Part shown: piece by piece, positions 1 through 10,108 of the stretch
Layout: each line of letters opens with the position of its first letter
How positions within the stretch are numbered: position 1 is the stretch's first letter
Assembly: GCF_027923845.1 (NCBI RefSeq)
Contig: NZ_AP026933.1
Span: 496,001 to 560,000, forward strand
From: Spiroplasma ixodetis
GTDB lineage: Bacteria; Bacillota_I; Bacilli_A; Mycoplasmatales; VBWQ01
Reading direction: 5' to 3'
Length of the DNA stretch: 64,000 nucleotides
Position numbers and translations under genes: made by a program
The notes under the pieces: model-generated
What the model was told of the DNA's origin: nothing
Database searches by the model: none
Seen by the model: only the letters and a program-made list of their open reading frames with translations

Positions 1-1
1 T

Positions 2-196
2 GATACTACTATTAAAAATGATAGTTTTACTGATTATAATAATTATATTTCAATTGATAGTGTACGTTGTAGAAATGCGGTTAAGCAGTTTGACCCATGG
101 ACATTTAAAAAAGAAAAATTGTTGAATTTTTTAGATAAAGTTTTTGATAAAAGTAAAATTGAAAAAGTATTTTTACAAAAAAGAATTTTACATTAA
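2..196 (+). CDS. C-terminal fragment of a probable plectrovirus protein (possibly the replication protein)
   Basis: The frame is open from the left edge of the window and ends at TAA 194-196, leaving 64 residues of a protein whose start lies outside. It is rich in Asn, Lys and Phe and ends in a basic segment (KKRILH-type tail). It sits directly upstream of a non-coding stretch with a hairpin and promoter, followed by small phage-like genes, so a role as the viral replication-associated protein is plausible. That role is inferred from position only; I do not recognise a motif. Confidence 0.45.
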   Translation, partial: DTTIKNDSFTDYNNYISIDSVRCRNAVKQFDPWTFKKEKLLNFLDKVFDKSKIEKVFLQKRILH

Positions 197-242
197 TTTT
201 ATAGAAAACACTTGTATATATATATATATATAATGGTTAGTG

Positions 243-277
243 GATATTAGTAATTACCCAAGATTTTTACTAATATC
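243..277. repeat. Perfect 10-bp inverted repeat, phage non-coding region
   Basis: The arms GATATTAGTA (243-252) and TACTAATATC (268-277) are perfectly complementary with a 15-base loop. The repeat lies between a gene end and a promoter. It could be a terminator or part of the viral replication origin. It is not followed by a T tract, which weakens the terminator reading. Confidence 0.6.
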
Positions 278-293
278 TATTTTGTCATATTTA

Positions 294-323
294 TTGACAA
301 TTTTTTTTTATTTTATGTATATT
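294..323 (+). promoter_or_regulatory. Probable promoter for the plectrovirus gene cluster
   Basis: A consensus -35 box TTGACA (294-299) is followed after 18 bases by a -10-like TATATT (318-323), with TATAAT at 324-329 right behind it. Downstream lies a run of tightly packed same-strand phage genes with overlapping stops and starts. A ribosome-binding-like GGGAGG at 382-386 follows. Confidence 0.6.
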
Positions 324-391
324 TATAATCAAGGTAGTTTTTGCTATCTTAATCTAGTTACATATTAGTAACTTAAATCTTGGGAGGTTAA

Positions 392-691
392 GCATTTAGG
401 CAGAATTTTTTATGTCAACTATCAGATTGACAAACTGACAAAATTATTAAAGACAATAAAGGTAAGGATAATAATTATACTGTTCTTACATTTTCGCCGT
501 TTTATGAAACGGATAAAGGTATAAAAGTTGCAACTGGTGAGAAATTAACAGGTAAATGAGTTCTTGCTAATAGTGATTTATCAATAAAATTGTCTAAAAT
601 GACAATTGAAATTGGTCTTTATTATGATGTTGAAATTTCATGAGAAGGTAAAATTGTTGATATTAATTCTATTGTAGAAAAGAAAAAGTAA
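392..691 (+). CDS. Small plectrovirus protein, start unclear (possible frameshift near 436)
   Basis: A frame open from 392 to TAA 689-691 encodes about 99 residues with TGA read as Trp. It has no ATG near its start. An ATG at 412 in another frame gives MSTIRLTNWQ and then stops at 448, while the long frame continues with TDKIIKDNKG, as if one base had been lost or gained between about 433 and 442. The protein alternates beta-type segments and may be a small nucleic-acid-binding protein, but this is a guess. The stop overlaps the next ATG (TAATG), typical of compact phage operons. Confidence 0.5.
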
Positions 692-846
692 TGAGATGTA
701 AGTATTGTAGTAAGAGATTATGATTAACTCAATATATGTGTGATAGATGTATGATGAATAGAGTTGATGAATTTTTAAAGAAACAAGAAGAATTAAATAA
801 CAATTTTAAAATTATAGTAAGAAAAAATAATTATGTCAAAAATTAA
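691..846 (+). CDS. Small Cys-rich plectrovirus protein (51 aa)
   Basis: ATG 691 overlaps the previous stop. The product begins MRCKYCSKRLW and has a second CDRC pair, giving CxxC...CxxC spacing like a small zinc ribbon, followed by a basic, Asn-rich tail. One TGA is read as Trp. Its 3' end overlaps the next gene by 14 bases in another frame. Function unknown; the paired cysteines suggest zinc binding. Confidence 0.6.
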
Positions 847-1006
847 TAATTGTGTTTGTAAACAACATTTTCATTTAGCAATGTATGTATGCAAACTTTG
901 TGACCAAATTATTTGTCCAAAAAGAGTTTTACAAAATTTATATACTGGAAAATATTATTGTCCAAATTGCATATTAGATATTGCTTTGGTTAAACAAAAA
1001 GAATAA
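833..1006 (+). CDS. Small Cys-rich plectrovirus protein, zinc-ribbon-like (57 aa)
   Basis: ATG 833 lies inside the end of the previous gene in another frame. The product has CVC and H residues near the N terminus, then CKLC, a following C, and CPNC near residue 44, consistent with a treble-clef or zinc-ribbon fold. Two consecutive Cys-rich small proteins suggest related or cooperating DNA-binding proteins of the virus. No specific function is claimed. Confidence 0.6.
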   Translation: MSKINNCVCKQHFHLAMYVCKLCDQIICPKRVLQNLYTGKYYCPNCILDIALVKQKE

Positions 1007-1038
1007 TTACAACAAAAAGAAAATTAAAAACTAAATAG

Positions 1039-1104
1039 GGAGCATATTTATACTTTTTTGTGTACTTTGCTCCCATGTTATACAAATTAGTATAAATATG
1101 CTCC
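1039..1104. repeat. Perfect 15-bp inverted repeat with an alternative nested hairpin
   Basis: GGAGCATATTTATAC (1039-1053) pairs perfectly with GTATAAATATGCTCC (1090-1104). Inside the loop TGCTCCC (1068-1074) can instead pair with GGGAGCA (1038-1044), so two mutually exclusive hairpins are possible. The element fills a gene-free gap between the Cys-rich genes and the next membrane-protein gene. It may be an origin of viral DNA replication, an attenuator or a terminator. Confidence 0.7.
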
Positions 1105-1134
1105 TTATTAATATAAAAGTAAGGAGTTTTATTT

Positions 1135-1992
1135 ATGCCTAATGAGTTAGAACAAACTAGTAATTATACTTTAACTAAAATATTAAGAACTGGATTAAGT
1201 CCATTAAGTGCTATGGTAGGAGTTAGTGCTTATTATGGTCAATATTTAAAAAACCCAATTTTGGGAAGTATTAATTCTTTGTTATTTAGTAAAAAGTTAG
1301 GAATTGATATATGGAATATTAATCAAAGACCAACTACTAGAAATAAAGTTATTAATAGTTATAAAAAGATATTTTTAGGTTTAGGAACAATTGGTTTAAT
1401 TAATTATGCTAAGTTTGTTCAGTATGTAAATAAGTCTGTGTCTTTATTAAGAGATGAACCTTGTTTTTGACCACCATGTCCAACTGAACTATCAATTTCT
1501 ACTCCAATACCAACTCCTAAGCCAGTAATTGATAAATCTTTTGTAGATTGAGATACTTATATATCTTTAAATAGTTTTGGTATAGCAAATGTTATTAGTG
1601 GTTTAACTGAGTTAATACCTAATAGATTTCAAAATATAAGAAAAATAGCGAATATGGGAACTGGTGGTTGTTTGATAAGTAGTGGTGTTGCTATGGGTAT
1701 TAATAATGATTTTAATAATTATTTTGCTATTCCTACGATTATTGCTGGTGCAAGTGAGATTATTAATACTTTACTGTTGCCATTAGGAAATACACATAAT
1801 AATACAGAATTACAAGAAGTGTTTACTGATGAAAGAGCAAGATTAATTAATGCTAGTGTTAATAATTATCAAAGTACAGATGATGGTATGGTTGATGTTG
1901 ATTTAAATGATGATAGTATGTCGGAGATTAATTTAGATAGAGCAAGTTTAAATTGGGATTATTCTTATGCTTATACACTAGGTGGTGTTTAA
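1135..1992 (+). CDS. Plectrovirus membrane protein (285 aa)
   Basis: ATG 1135 is preceded by AAGGAG. The frame runs through two TGA codons (near 1468 and 1549), read as Trp, to TAA 1990-1992; under the standard code it would be split in two. Hydrophobic segments lie near residues 18-40, 80-95, 140-155 and 170-200, with a Pro-rich linker around 115-135 and an acidic, Asp/Asn-rich C-terminal tail. Length and position suit a structural or assembly protein of a filamentous spiroplasma virus. The tail contains a DERARLI motif discussed in the findings. Confidence 0.65.
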
Positions 1993-1993
1993 A

Positions 1994-2413
1994 GTGAAAA
2001 TATATATGTGATGAATTTTAAAATTTATGGCATTAACTGGATGTATTACATTTAGTATATTTTTAGGATTAATTCCTAGCATTATAGTTTTAGGAATTGT
2101 TGTAATTAAACCAGTATCTATTTTAATTGGTATTGTTGTAGGTTATATTGGTATTCCATGAAATAATATTAAAACTAAAATAACAAATTGAGTTTTTAAG
2201 AGAAAAGAAAATAAATTTAGTAAAAAGAATGATTTAAAAGTTGAAAGAAAAAGATATGAAAAACAAAAATTAGAAAGAAAATTTGAAAATTTAAATAATC
2301 AAATAAAAGATTTAAAACAAACATTAGAATTTCAAAATAAATTATTAGAAATTAATAATGAAAATTCAAAGATTAATAAACAAAATAAAACAATAAAAAT
2401 GTTTATTTTATAA
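1994..2413 (+). CDS. Plectrovirus membrane protein with coiled-coil tail (139 aa)
   Basis: A GTG at 1994 or ATG at 2006 can start this frame one base after the previous stop. The N-terminal half holds two hydrophobic helices (about residues 10-35 and 38-60); the C-terminal half, from about 70, is a Lys/Glu/Asn-rich amphipathic segment typical of a coiled coil. Several TGA codons are used as Trp. Probably a virion assembly or secretion component; the role is inferred. Confidence 0.55.
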
Positions 2414-2429
2414 GGAGTGAATTAATTTT

Positions 2430-2558
2430 ATGAAAAAAGATAAATGAAAAAATATGTCAAGACAAAAGTTGCATAAGAAAAAGGCAAAAAGAAATTTTGA
2501 CCAAAGATTAAGTGAAAATATGAATTATGATGATTTTTTATTAGGGGGTAAAAAATAA
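2430..2558 (+). CDS. Very small basic plectrovirus protein (42 aa)
   Basis: ATG 2430 follows TAAGGAG at 2411-2417. The product is strongly basic through the middle (RQKLHKKKAKRNF) and ends in a LLGGKK motif. Small Arg/Lys-rich proteins in ssDNA phages often bind the genome. The stop overlaps the ATG of the next gene (TAATG). Confidence 0.55.
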
Positions 2559-2806
2559 TGGAAAATAAAGAAATTAAAAAAAAGTGGTATGACACTTCTA
2601 AATTTCATGTTTTTTGTTTTATTGTTGGTTTCTTTTCTATGGTTTGAACTGTTGCTGAAATACATAATATTATAAATGGTAATTTTGACTTTTTTATTGG
2701 TTTAGATTTAGGAATTAATATTTTACTTTTTGTTTTAGTAATTGTTTATGAATTATTTAGTTTAATTGATTTTTTAAAAAAAAGGAAAAAAGGAAGTGTT
2801 AAATAA
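2558..2806 (+). CDS. Small two-helix plectrovirus membrane protein (82 aa)
   Basis: The ATG overlaps the upstream stop by one base. Two hydrophobic segments (about residues 17-36 and 48-70) are followed by a short Lys-rich cytoplasmic tail. One TGA is read as Trp. The stop overlaps the next ATG (TAATG), so translational coupling is likely. Confidence 0.6.
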
Positions 2807-3039
2807 TGGATTTTAAAGAAATTATAAAATATGCGTTATATATTGGTGGTTTTTGTTTAATTCTTTGGTTTTGTAGAAATTGAATACGTGAGGGTATAGA
2901 AAAATATAAACATAGAAAACATATAAAGGAGAATGATAGTGAGCCTGATTGTATTTTTTGTCGTAAAGATTTTGAAAAGAAGAAACGTAAATTAGAAATG
3001 GAAAAACAACAAAGAGAATTAGAGAAAGGAGGTGATTAA
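2806..3039 (+). CDS. Small single-helix plectrovirus membrane protein (77 aa)
   Basis: One N-terminal hydrophobic helix (residues 8-24) is followed by a charged tail with a CIFC pair near residue 51 and a Lys/Glu-rich, coiled-coil-like end. The last codons contain the GGAGG that serves as ribosome-binding site for the downstream coat gene. Confidence 0.6.
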
Positions 3040-3040
3040 T

Positions 3041-3247
3041 ATGCCCGCTGGATTATCAGCATTATTAAATATGATTGGTGGTGTTGGCCAACAATTATTA
3101 AATGCTTTTACTTATATTTTTGATTGAGTATTTACAACTGGCGATGGTGGAACACTTACAAATTGACCAGTGTTAATTTCAATTGTATTTATGGTATTAG
3201 TGTTTATCAAACAATTTGTGGGACATATTATTCATGGAACACATTAG
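3041..3247 (+). CDS. Probable plectrovirus major coat protein (68 aa)
   Basis: ATG 3041 is preceded by GGAGGTGATT, the strongest ribosome-binding site in the cluster, as expected for an abundant virion protein. The product is short and hydrophobic: an amphipathic N-terminal helix (residues 4-26), an acidic/Gly turn around 33-38, a transmembrane helix at about 44-60 and a basic/His end. This matches the layout of filamentous-phage coat proteins. The next viral genes are missing because an IS256 copy begins 17 bases downstream. Confidence 0.65.
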
Positions 3248-3306
3248 TAATTAGAAAGGAAGTAGAGGCTTTTTAATAATCTGTGTATCTTTGTTTTACA
3301 AAGTTA

Positions 3307-4568
3307 CTAATTTAGATTAATTCTGTCTTCAAATTTTATCATAAAATGAGCAATTGCTGTATTTCAATTTTGAATAGGCAATGTTCATTTTTTTGTTATA
3401 TTTTCAATTGCCAAGTAAAATATTTTGAAAACTGCCATATCATTAGGAAAAACTTTTTTATTTCTGATGATTTTTCGTAATTGACTATTAACAGATTCAA
3501 TAGCATTTGTAGTATAAATCACTCTTTTGATTTCTACTGGATAACTAATAAAAACCATTAAATTATCTCAATTTTTATATCAAGATTTAGTAATTTGAGG
3601 ATATTGTTTATTTCATTTACTTTCAAACGATTCTAAAGCTTGCATTGCTTGTTCTTCACTACATGCACTATAAATTGGTTTTAAATCTGCAACTAGACCT
3701 TTTCGATGTTTGTATGAAACATATTTTAAACTATTTCTAATTTGATGAACAATGCATAATTGATGTTCTGTTTTACGATAAACTGATTGTATTGCTTCTG
3801 ACATGCCTGTTAAATTATCACTACAAGCAATAAGAATATCATTTAAGCCACGATTTTTCATTTCTGTGAAATTAGATAATCAAAACTTAGAACCTTCATT
3901 TTCACTAATTCATAATCCTAAAACATCTTTTTTGCCTTCTAAATCAACTCCTAATGCTATATAAACTGATTTGTTAATAATCCGTTTATCTTGTCGTACT
4001 TTAACTACTATACAATCAAAATAAACAATAGGATAAATACTTTCTAATGGTCGATTTTGTCATGCTTTAACATCATCAATAACATCATCAGTAATTTGAC
4101 TAATAACACTTTTACTAATATCAGCACCATGATATAACTCTTGCAACTGCATTCTAATGTCAGATAATGTCATTCCTTTTGCATACAAGGAAAGAACTTG
4201 TTGATCAAAACCATCAAATCTTCTTTGCCTTTTAGGAACTATTAGAGGATTAAAATTACTATTGCGATCTCTTGGTACATCAATTTCAATTTTACCTTGT
4301 TGAGTTATTAATTTTTTTGAACTTGTACCATTACGAGCATTTTCAGTAGTACTATGTTGATTTTTTTTTATCCTAAATAATTTTGCATTTCAGAATTCAA
4401 CATTTTTTCAACTAATCTTTTTGTTAATTCTTTATATAAACCGCCAGGTTTAAAAACTGTTGTTAAATCTTCAGTATTTTCTAGTAATAAATCTACTGCT
4501 TTTGATATTGGATCATTATTATTAAAGTTATCTTTTTTAGCCATCTGTAACTCACTCTTTCTAGTCAT
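3307..4568 (-). pseudogene. IS256-family transposase (mutator type), frameshifted
   Basis: Reading begins at ATG 4568 (MTRKSELQMAKK) and ends at TAG 3307. An uninterrupted copy would give about 420 residues. Around 4365-4375 the YLGYEKN stretch of other copies is replaced by YLG and a TAA, because of a one-base loss plus substitutions in an A run. Downstream parts (DILIACSDNLTGMSEAI and others) remain clear IS256/mutator transposase sequence with the catalytic Asp in the CSDNLTG block. Confidence 0.8.
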
Positions 4569-4595
4569 TTAATTATATTTACTAGAATTAATTAA

Positions 4596-5534
4596 CGAAC
4601 TTCTCCCCACATGTACTTGTGGAGGAAACAATGAAATTGAATGAGTTCAATAATACTTTTCAAACTGAAAAACAATGTCTTGCATATATAGCAAGTTTGA
4701 AACAAATCAAATGTAGTAGGTGTTCTAGTTTTAATTTGAATACTTCTAATTTAAGAAGAATGAGATGTTTGAAATGTCATCAAACATTCAGTATTCTCAC
4801 GGGCACTATATTTTCAAAGTCACAAACACCTTTAATATCTTGGTTTTATCTCATTTTTAGATGAATAAACACCAAACATGGAATTCCATCAACTGATGTT
4901 GCAAAAGAATTGGGAGTGACCTTGAAAACAGCTTGAAGAATGGGTCATAAAATCCGAAGTGCCATTGCTAAACAAAAACCTCAATTCATTGTTGAAGGCA
5001 TAGTGCAAATGGATGAAATGTATCTTTCACATATGGGGTTTAAAAAACAAGGAAGATCCTTGTTGAATAAAACCTTGATTGTTGGTATTTATGAAAAAAC
5101 AACCAACAATCTGATTGTGAAAGTATTGAAAAACGCAAACAGTAAAAATCTTTTGCAGTTTGCAATAAACCACATTTCTTCAAAGTGTGTTGTACATACT
5201 GATTTTTGAAAAGGATATCGCGATTTGAAATCGGTTTTCACTAAGCATGAAACAGTTAACCATCAAGATGGCTATGTTTCAAAAACTGGTGTAAATACCA
5301 ACCAAATTGAGTCAGTATGAAAACATATACGAAGAACATTTAAAACACATATCAAAGTTGCAAAACATCATATTCATTTATATGCAAAAGAAGCTGCATA
5401 TAAATTCAATAACATACCTAGTTTTGAAACTGTAATGCTATGTTTTATTTAAAAATGTGGGGAGAAGTTCGTAGATAGGCTTTTCTCAGCATTTATGTGA
5501 TAAAATTAAAATAGTACATAAAGGGAGAAAAGCC
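4596..5534 (+). mobile_element. IS1595-like element, variant A, copy 1 (939 bp)
   Basis: The left end is CGAACTTCTCCCCACA. Its inverted repeat TGTGGGGAGAAGTTCG lies at 5456-5472, and a further hairpin segment runs to GGGAGAAAAGCC at 5534. Other copies make 8-bp target duplications, but this one is flanked by a 26-bp direct duplication (4570-4595 and 5535-5560) of IS256 sequence. See findings. Confidence 0.85.
4631..5452 (+). CDS. IS1595-like transposase, variant A (273 aa, intact)
   Basis: ATG 4631 follows GGAGG at 4621-4625. The N terminus has a zinc ribbon (CSRC near residues 22-25 and CLKC near 41-44). A helix-turn-helix-like stretch (STDVAKELGVTLKTAW) follows, then the catalytic core with DEMYLSHMG, HTDFWKGY and a later NQIESVWKHIRR block that supplies the last acidic residues. 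Three or more TGA codons are read as Trp. The arrangement matches the IS1595 type of DDE transposases; family assignment is from motifs only. Confidence 0.8.
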
Positions 5535-5602
5535 TAATTATATTTACTAGAATTAATTAAACATAGTTATTTTTGTAAGTTACACAGATTACTAAACATT
5601 TC

Positions 5603-7372
5603 CTAAATTTCATTAACAACTGTTAAAATCATAGGTAACTTACCAGTTTCTTTTTTAATATAATCTTGTAAATCATTTTTCATTTTAGTCTTAACTTCAC
5701 TAAGACTAAAAGCAGTATTAGTTTTATATTTTTCAATAACATTAATAATAATGTTTTGCAATTTTTTCAACATTTCTTCATTATTAGTTAAATAAACAAC
5801 ACCACGCATTTGTGCATCAATTAAAGAAACAATTTCCTTAGTTTTACGATTTATTGTCACTCCTGTAATTAAAATACCATCACGTTGTAATTGTTTTCTT
5901 TCACTAATAACAATTGAACCAATATCACCAACACCAATACCATCTACATATACATCACCAGTTTTTATTAAGTTATCTGTTGTTTTATTAGTAGCATTTT
6001 TATCATTAAAACGAGAAGGACGTGCAACATACTGTTTAACAAAATTATCAATTAATTTACCATTTTCAAAAGTAATAACTTCACCATTATCATGAATTAA
6101 AGCATTGTTATGTAACACACCAGCATCAATGGCTGCTGCTTGTGCTGCTACAAAATCTTTATATAAACCTTTAACTGGTAAAAAATATTTTGGTTCAATA
6201 ATATTAACCATTAACTTAATATCTTCATAAGAAGCATTTAAACTTCAAGCTTGTTTTTCTGATATATTAATAACTTTAACATCAGTACGTGCTAAGTCAT
6301 CTAATAAGGCTGCATGAGCCAATTCATTTCCTGGAATTGGTGGAGTTGCTAAAATTATTGTATCTTGCGATTCAAGTTTTAAATAATCATCATTACCAAT
6401 AGCAATTTTATTCATTCTAGTAAATAAACGTTCACCACTACCAGTAACAATAATTACTGTATCTTTAGTACCAATTGTTTGTGCTAAATTAATAATTTGT
6501 GATTTATCAATATTGAAAGCGTTTAAATCATTAACTTTTAATAAAATATCATATAAAGTTGCACCATAAACTGCAATTTTACGTTTAGAGTCAGTTTCTT
6601 TAATAGCATTAAGAATTTCACTAACACGATATAAATCTTGATCATAACATGCAAGAATAACCCTTCCTGGTGCTTCTTTTAATACTGGTTCAATAATAGT
6701 TTGAATTTTATGCTTAGGAGCTGTAAAAGCTTTTCTATTGGCACATGTTGCTTCACTAATTAATAATAAAACATCATTTTTAGAAACACTAGCTAAATGT
6801 TGAATATCAGTAGTAAAATCACTACGATGTTCACCATCAAAAATATAATCACCCGTATAAACAATTGTTTCATTTAATTTAATATTTTCACCATTATTTA
6901 CAGTTAAAACAAAACCTAAACTACCTGGAATTGAAGTAGTTGTTTTAAATGTTTTAACAACAACATTACCAAACGATACTTTTTGTTCAGGCTCAATAGT
7001 TTTAATTATAATTTCATTTTGATTAATAAAACGAAAACGTTCTAATTTCTGCTTAATCATAAAATCAGTTAATTTACTAGTAAAGATTGGAACTTTATAC
7101 TCGGGTTTTATTTTATTAAAATCTTTTAAAATATAAGGTAGTGCTCCAAAAGCATCATCAGATGGTTTTGAAATAAATATACCTTGAATACGATGTTTAT
7201 TTTCTTTTAAATATGTATAATCTGGAATAATAATATCAATTCCTAAAATTTCTCTTTCTGGGAGTCTAATGCCGGCATCAAATACAAATATCTTATCATT
7301 TACTTCAACAACATATAAGTTTTTACCACGTTCATCTAATCCACCCAGAGCAAATACTTTTATCTTTGCCAT
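5603..7372 (-). CDS. RNase J-family protein with degenerate catalytic motif (589 aa)
   Basis: The order is RNase J: metallo-beta-lactamase N-terminal part (FALGGLDERGKNLYVVE, DAGIRLPE), beta-CASP region (TGSGERLFTRM, PPIPGNE), KPKYFLPV-like segment and C-terminal domain ending MILTVVNEI. RNase J proteins cleave and degrade mRNA from the 5' end. Here the HxHxDH metal site is K69-P-S71-D-D73-A74, and the PVHGEY histidine is Lys (PVKGLY), so the protein is probably not catalytic. It may be a J2-like partner of a second RNase J elsewhere. ATG 7372 is preferred over TTG 7390 because the family starts there. A TGA near 6245 is Trp. The stop codon abuts an IS256 end. Confidence 0.85.
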
Positions 7373-7550
7373 GTTTTCACCAGTTTTCAACTTTCTTTAT
7401 TTTTATTTTATAAAATTTAATATCTTAGAAGAACATAAAAATTAAAATTTTAACTTAAATTCCCAAGATGCTGCTATATTATGTTATTAGTATTTTAACA
7501 CTAATTTAATAATAAAACTGTAATTAATTTTCATTAAAAATAGTTTCAAA

Positions 7551-9665
7551 TTATTTATCAATAATTTCTAAGCTAAGCTTACTATTATCTTCAACTTTAA
7601 TTACTCGAACTTTAATTATATCATTGATTTTAACGACATTATTTAAATTATCAATACGTTTATTAAATTTTTTTGAAAATTCTGAAATATGAATTAAACC
7701 ATCAATCTTATCTTGTAAATTAACAAAAACACCAAAATTAACAATTTTTACAACTTTACTATCAAATTCAGAACCGATTTTAATTTGAACAGGATTAACA
7801 ATACTTTCAATAATTTGTCAAGCTTTATCAATGGCTGATTGTTCATTATGATAAATCATCAATCGTCCATCATCTTCAATATCAATTTTAACATTATCAC
7901 AGTCGGTAATAATTTTATTAATAACTTTCCCACCAACACCAATAATATCACGAATTTTATCAATTGGAATTAACTTTTGAATAATTTTTGGAGCATTAGG
8001 TGCCAATGTAGTTCTAGGCTTTTTAATTACTTCATTCATGTTTGCTAATACTTGTAATCTCGCAACTCTGGCTTTTTCCAAAGCTTGTGTAATAATATTA
8101 AAATCAATACCAGTAATTTTAATATCCATTTGTAAAGCACAAATACCATTGGCTGTTCCTGCCACTTTAAAATCCATATCACCTAAGTGATCTTCTAATC
8201 CTTGAATATCAGTTAAAATTGTAAAATCTTTTTCTTCTTTAATTAAACCCATGGCAATACCAGCAATTGCAGCTCTAATTGGTACGCCACCAGCCATTAA
8301 TGCCATTGATGAAGCACAAATTGCTGCTTGTGAAGTTGAACCATTTGATGCTAATACTTCTGATACTAATCTAATTGTATAAGGGAAATCTTTTTCAAGA
8401 GGAATAATTTGTAATAATGCTTTTTCTCCAAGGGCGCCATGACCAATCTCACGTCGTGAAGGAACACCCATTCTTCCGGTTTCACCAACAGAAAATGGAG
8501 GAAAATTATAATGATGAATAAAACGTTTATACTCTTCTTTACCTAATCCATCAATAATTTGATGTTCAGCAAGTGCACCCAACGTTAAAACTGATAAAAC
8601 TTGTGTTTCACCACGAGTAAACATTGCACTACCATGAACAATAGGTAAAACATCAATCATACTTGTTAATTTTCTAATATCATCAGCTTTTCGTCCATCA
8701 ACTCGTACATTATTTTTTAAAATCATAGTACGGATTGCTTTTTGTAATAATTGATCAATACTTTTGCGTAAATTATGAATAGTTGTTTCTTCACCAATAT
8801 TTAAAACTTCTTGATTAAATTCATTTTTAAAACTTTGAAATGTTTCTTCAACTAAATTTTTAATCAAGTTGCTTCGACTTTTTTTATCAACAGTAGTACT
8901 AATTTTACTAATTTGTGATTGACAATTTGTTTCTACAAATTGTTCAATATTAACAGGAATTAATGCTAACTGTGGCTCAAATTTATTTGGTTTTAATTTT
9001 TCAATGATAGTTTCTTGAAAAATTATTAATTTAATAATATGTTCATGTGCAAATTTTAATGCTTTAATCATATCTTTTTCTAAAATATCATGACATCCTG
9101 CTTCAACCATATTGATGGCATCTTTTGTTCCACCAACAATTAATTCCATTTTTGAATTTAATAATTGCTCTTGTGTTGGATTAAGGACAAGTTCATCATT
9201 TATTTTACCAACAACAACAGTAGCACTAGGACCCTGAAATGGCAAACTACTTAATCCTAAAGCAAGTGAAGTTCCAAAAGCTGCATTTACTCTAATATCA
9301 CAAGCATCATCTAACGCAAAAACATTATTTACAACTTGCACTTCATTAACAAAACCTTTTGGAAATAATGGACGAATTGAACGATCAATTAATCTAGCAC
9401 ATAGTGTTGCATATTCACTAGGTCGACCTTCACGCTTTAAAAAACCACCCGGAATCTTACCAACTGAATATAACTTTTCTTGAAAAACTATTTGTAATGG
9501 AAAAAAATCTTGATTATTAATAACTTCATTATAAGATACAGTTGTTAATACAACTGTATTTCCATAAGTAATTTTTACTGATTTTTCTGCTAAATTAGCC
9601 ATTGTACCTAATTCAACAATTAATTCATATTTTCCTTCTTTAAAAAGGAATTTTTCTTTTAACAT
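7551..9665 (-). CDS. pnp: Polyribonucleotide nucleotidyltransferase
   Basis: PNPase performs phosphorolytic 3'-5' RNA decay in the cytoplasm. The 704-residue product has two RNase PH domains (ATVVVGKIND in the first; GRMGVPSRREIGHGALGEKAL in the second), a KH domain (DIIGVGGKVINKI near 565-580) and a C-terminal S1 domain (NFGVFVNLQDKIDGLIHISE). The frame passes a TGA at 7818 (Trp) just before the S1 domain and stops at TAA 7551. ATG 9665 has AAGGAG 9 bases upstream. Downstream on the same strand lies the RNase J-like gene, so two RNA-decay genes are adjacent. Confidence 0.95.
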
Positions 9666-9771
9666 TATTTTACTCCTTAACTTCCATTTTTTGTCGCAAC
9701 TATGAGCATTATAGCATAATAAAATGTTAAAATAAGTTATAGAACAATTTTATTTTAGGAGGTCATAACTT

Positions 9772-10107
9772 ATGTTTAAACATAAAATACAAAATGAAAT
9801 TTCAATTTCAAATAAAGACTTTGATAAAATTAAAAATAAAGCTTTAATTATTGATGTTCGTGATGTTGCTGAATATCAAATTTTAAAAAAAATAACAAAT
9901 GATAATGGTGAACTTAATATTGTTAATATTCCTTACTATGATTTGATTAAAAATCCTAGTAAATATATTGAAAGCAAAAATCAAGTGATTATAACTATTT
10001 GTAATGCAGGAAATCGTTCAACTGCTGCTGCACTAACACTCAGAGAATTGGGCTATACTAACACTTATGTTTTAATTAATGGTATTTATGGATATTACAA
10101 AAAATAA
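9772..10107 (+). CDS. Rhodanese-like sulfurtransferase domain protein (111 aa)
   Basis: A single rhodanese domain: ALIIDVRDVAEYQ (the conserved DVR-EY start) and the active-site loop CNAGNRS near residue 82, with a catalytic Cys that can carry a persulfide. Single-domain rhodaneses act in sulfur transfer or thiol chemistry. It is divergent from pnp across a short promoter region, with AGGAGGT at 9758-9764, and ends one base before the stop of the convergent EIIB-like gene. Confidence 0.85.
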   Translation: MFKHKIQNEISISNKDFDKIKNKALIIDVRDVAEYQILKKITNDNGELNIVNIPYYDLIKNPSKYIESKNQVIITICNAGNRSTAAALTLRELGYTNTYVLINGIYGYYKK

Positions 10108-10108
10108 C

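Larger units (their letters stand above)
3265..5603 (-). mobile_element. IS256-family element, copy 1, interrupted by an IS1595-like copy
   Basis: The ends are GAGGCTTTTTAATAATCTGTG (from 3265) and the complement of GGAAATGTTTAGTAATCTGTG (to 5603); they share an imperfect inverted repeat ending in TAATCTGTGTA. No target duplication matches across it: the left flank is plectrovirus and the right flank is the rnj gene, so a deletion or recombination joined phage and chromosome here. The IS1595-like element at 4596-5534 sits near its 5' end. Confidence 0.8.

Noticed and set aside
1135..1992. Two separate short phage genes (1135-1470 and 1654-1992)
   Set aside because: They are one frame when TGA is read as Trp, as the neighbouring conserved genes require. 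The same reasoning merged pieces of atpA, atpB, atpG, nadK, prfA, nrnA, ptsG and others.
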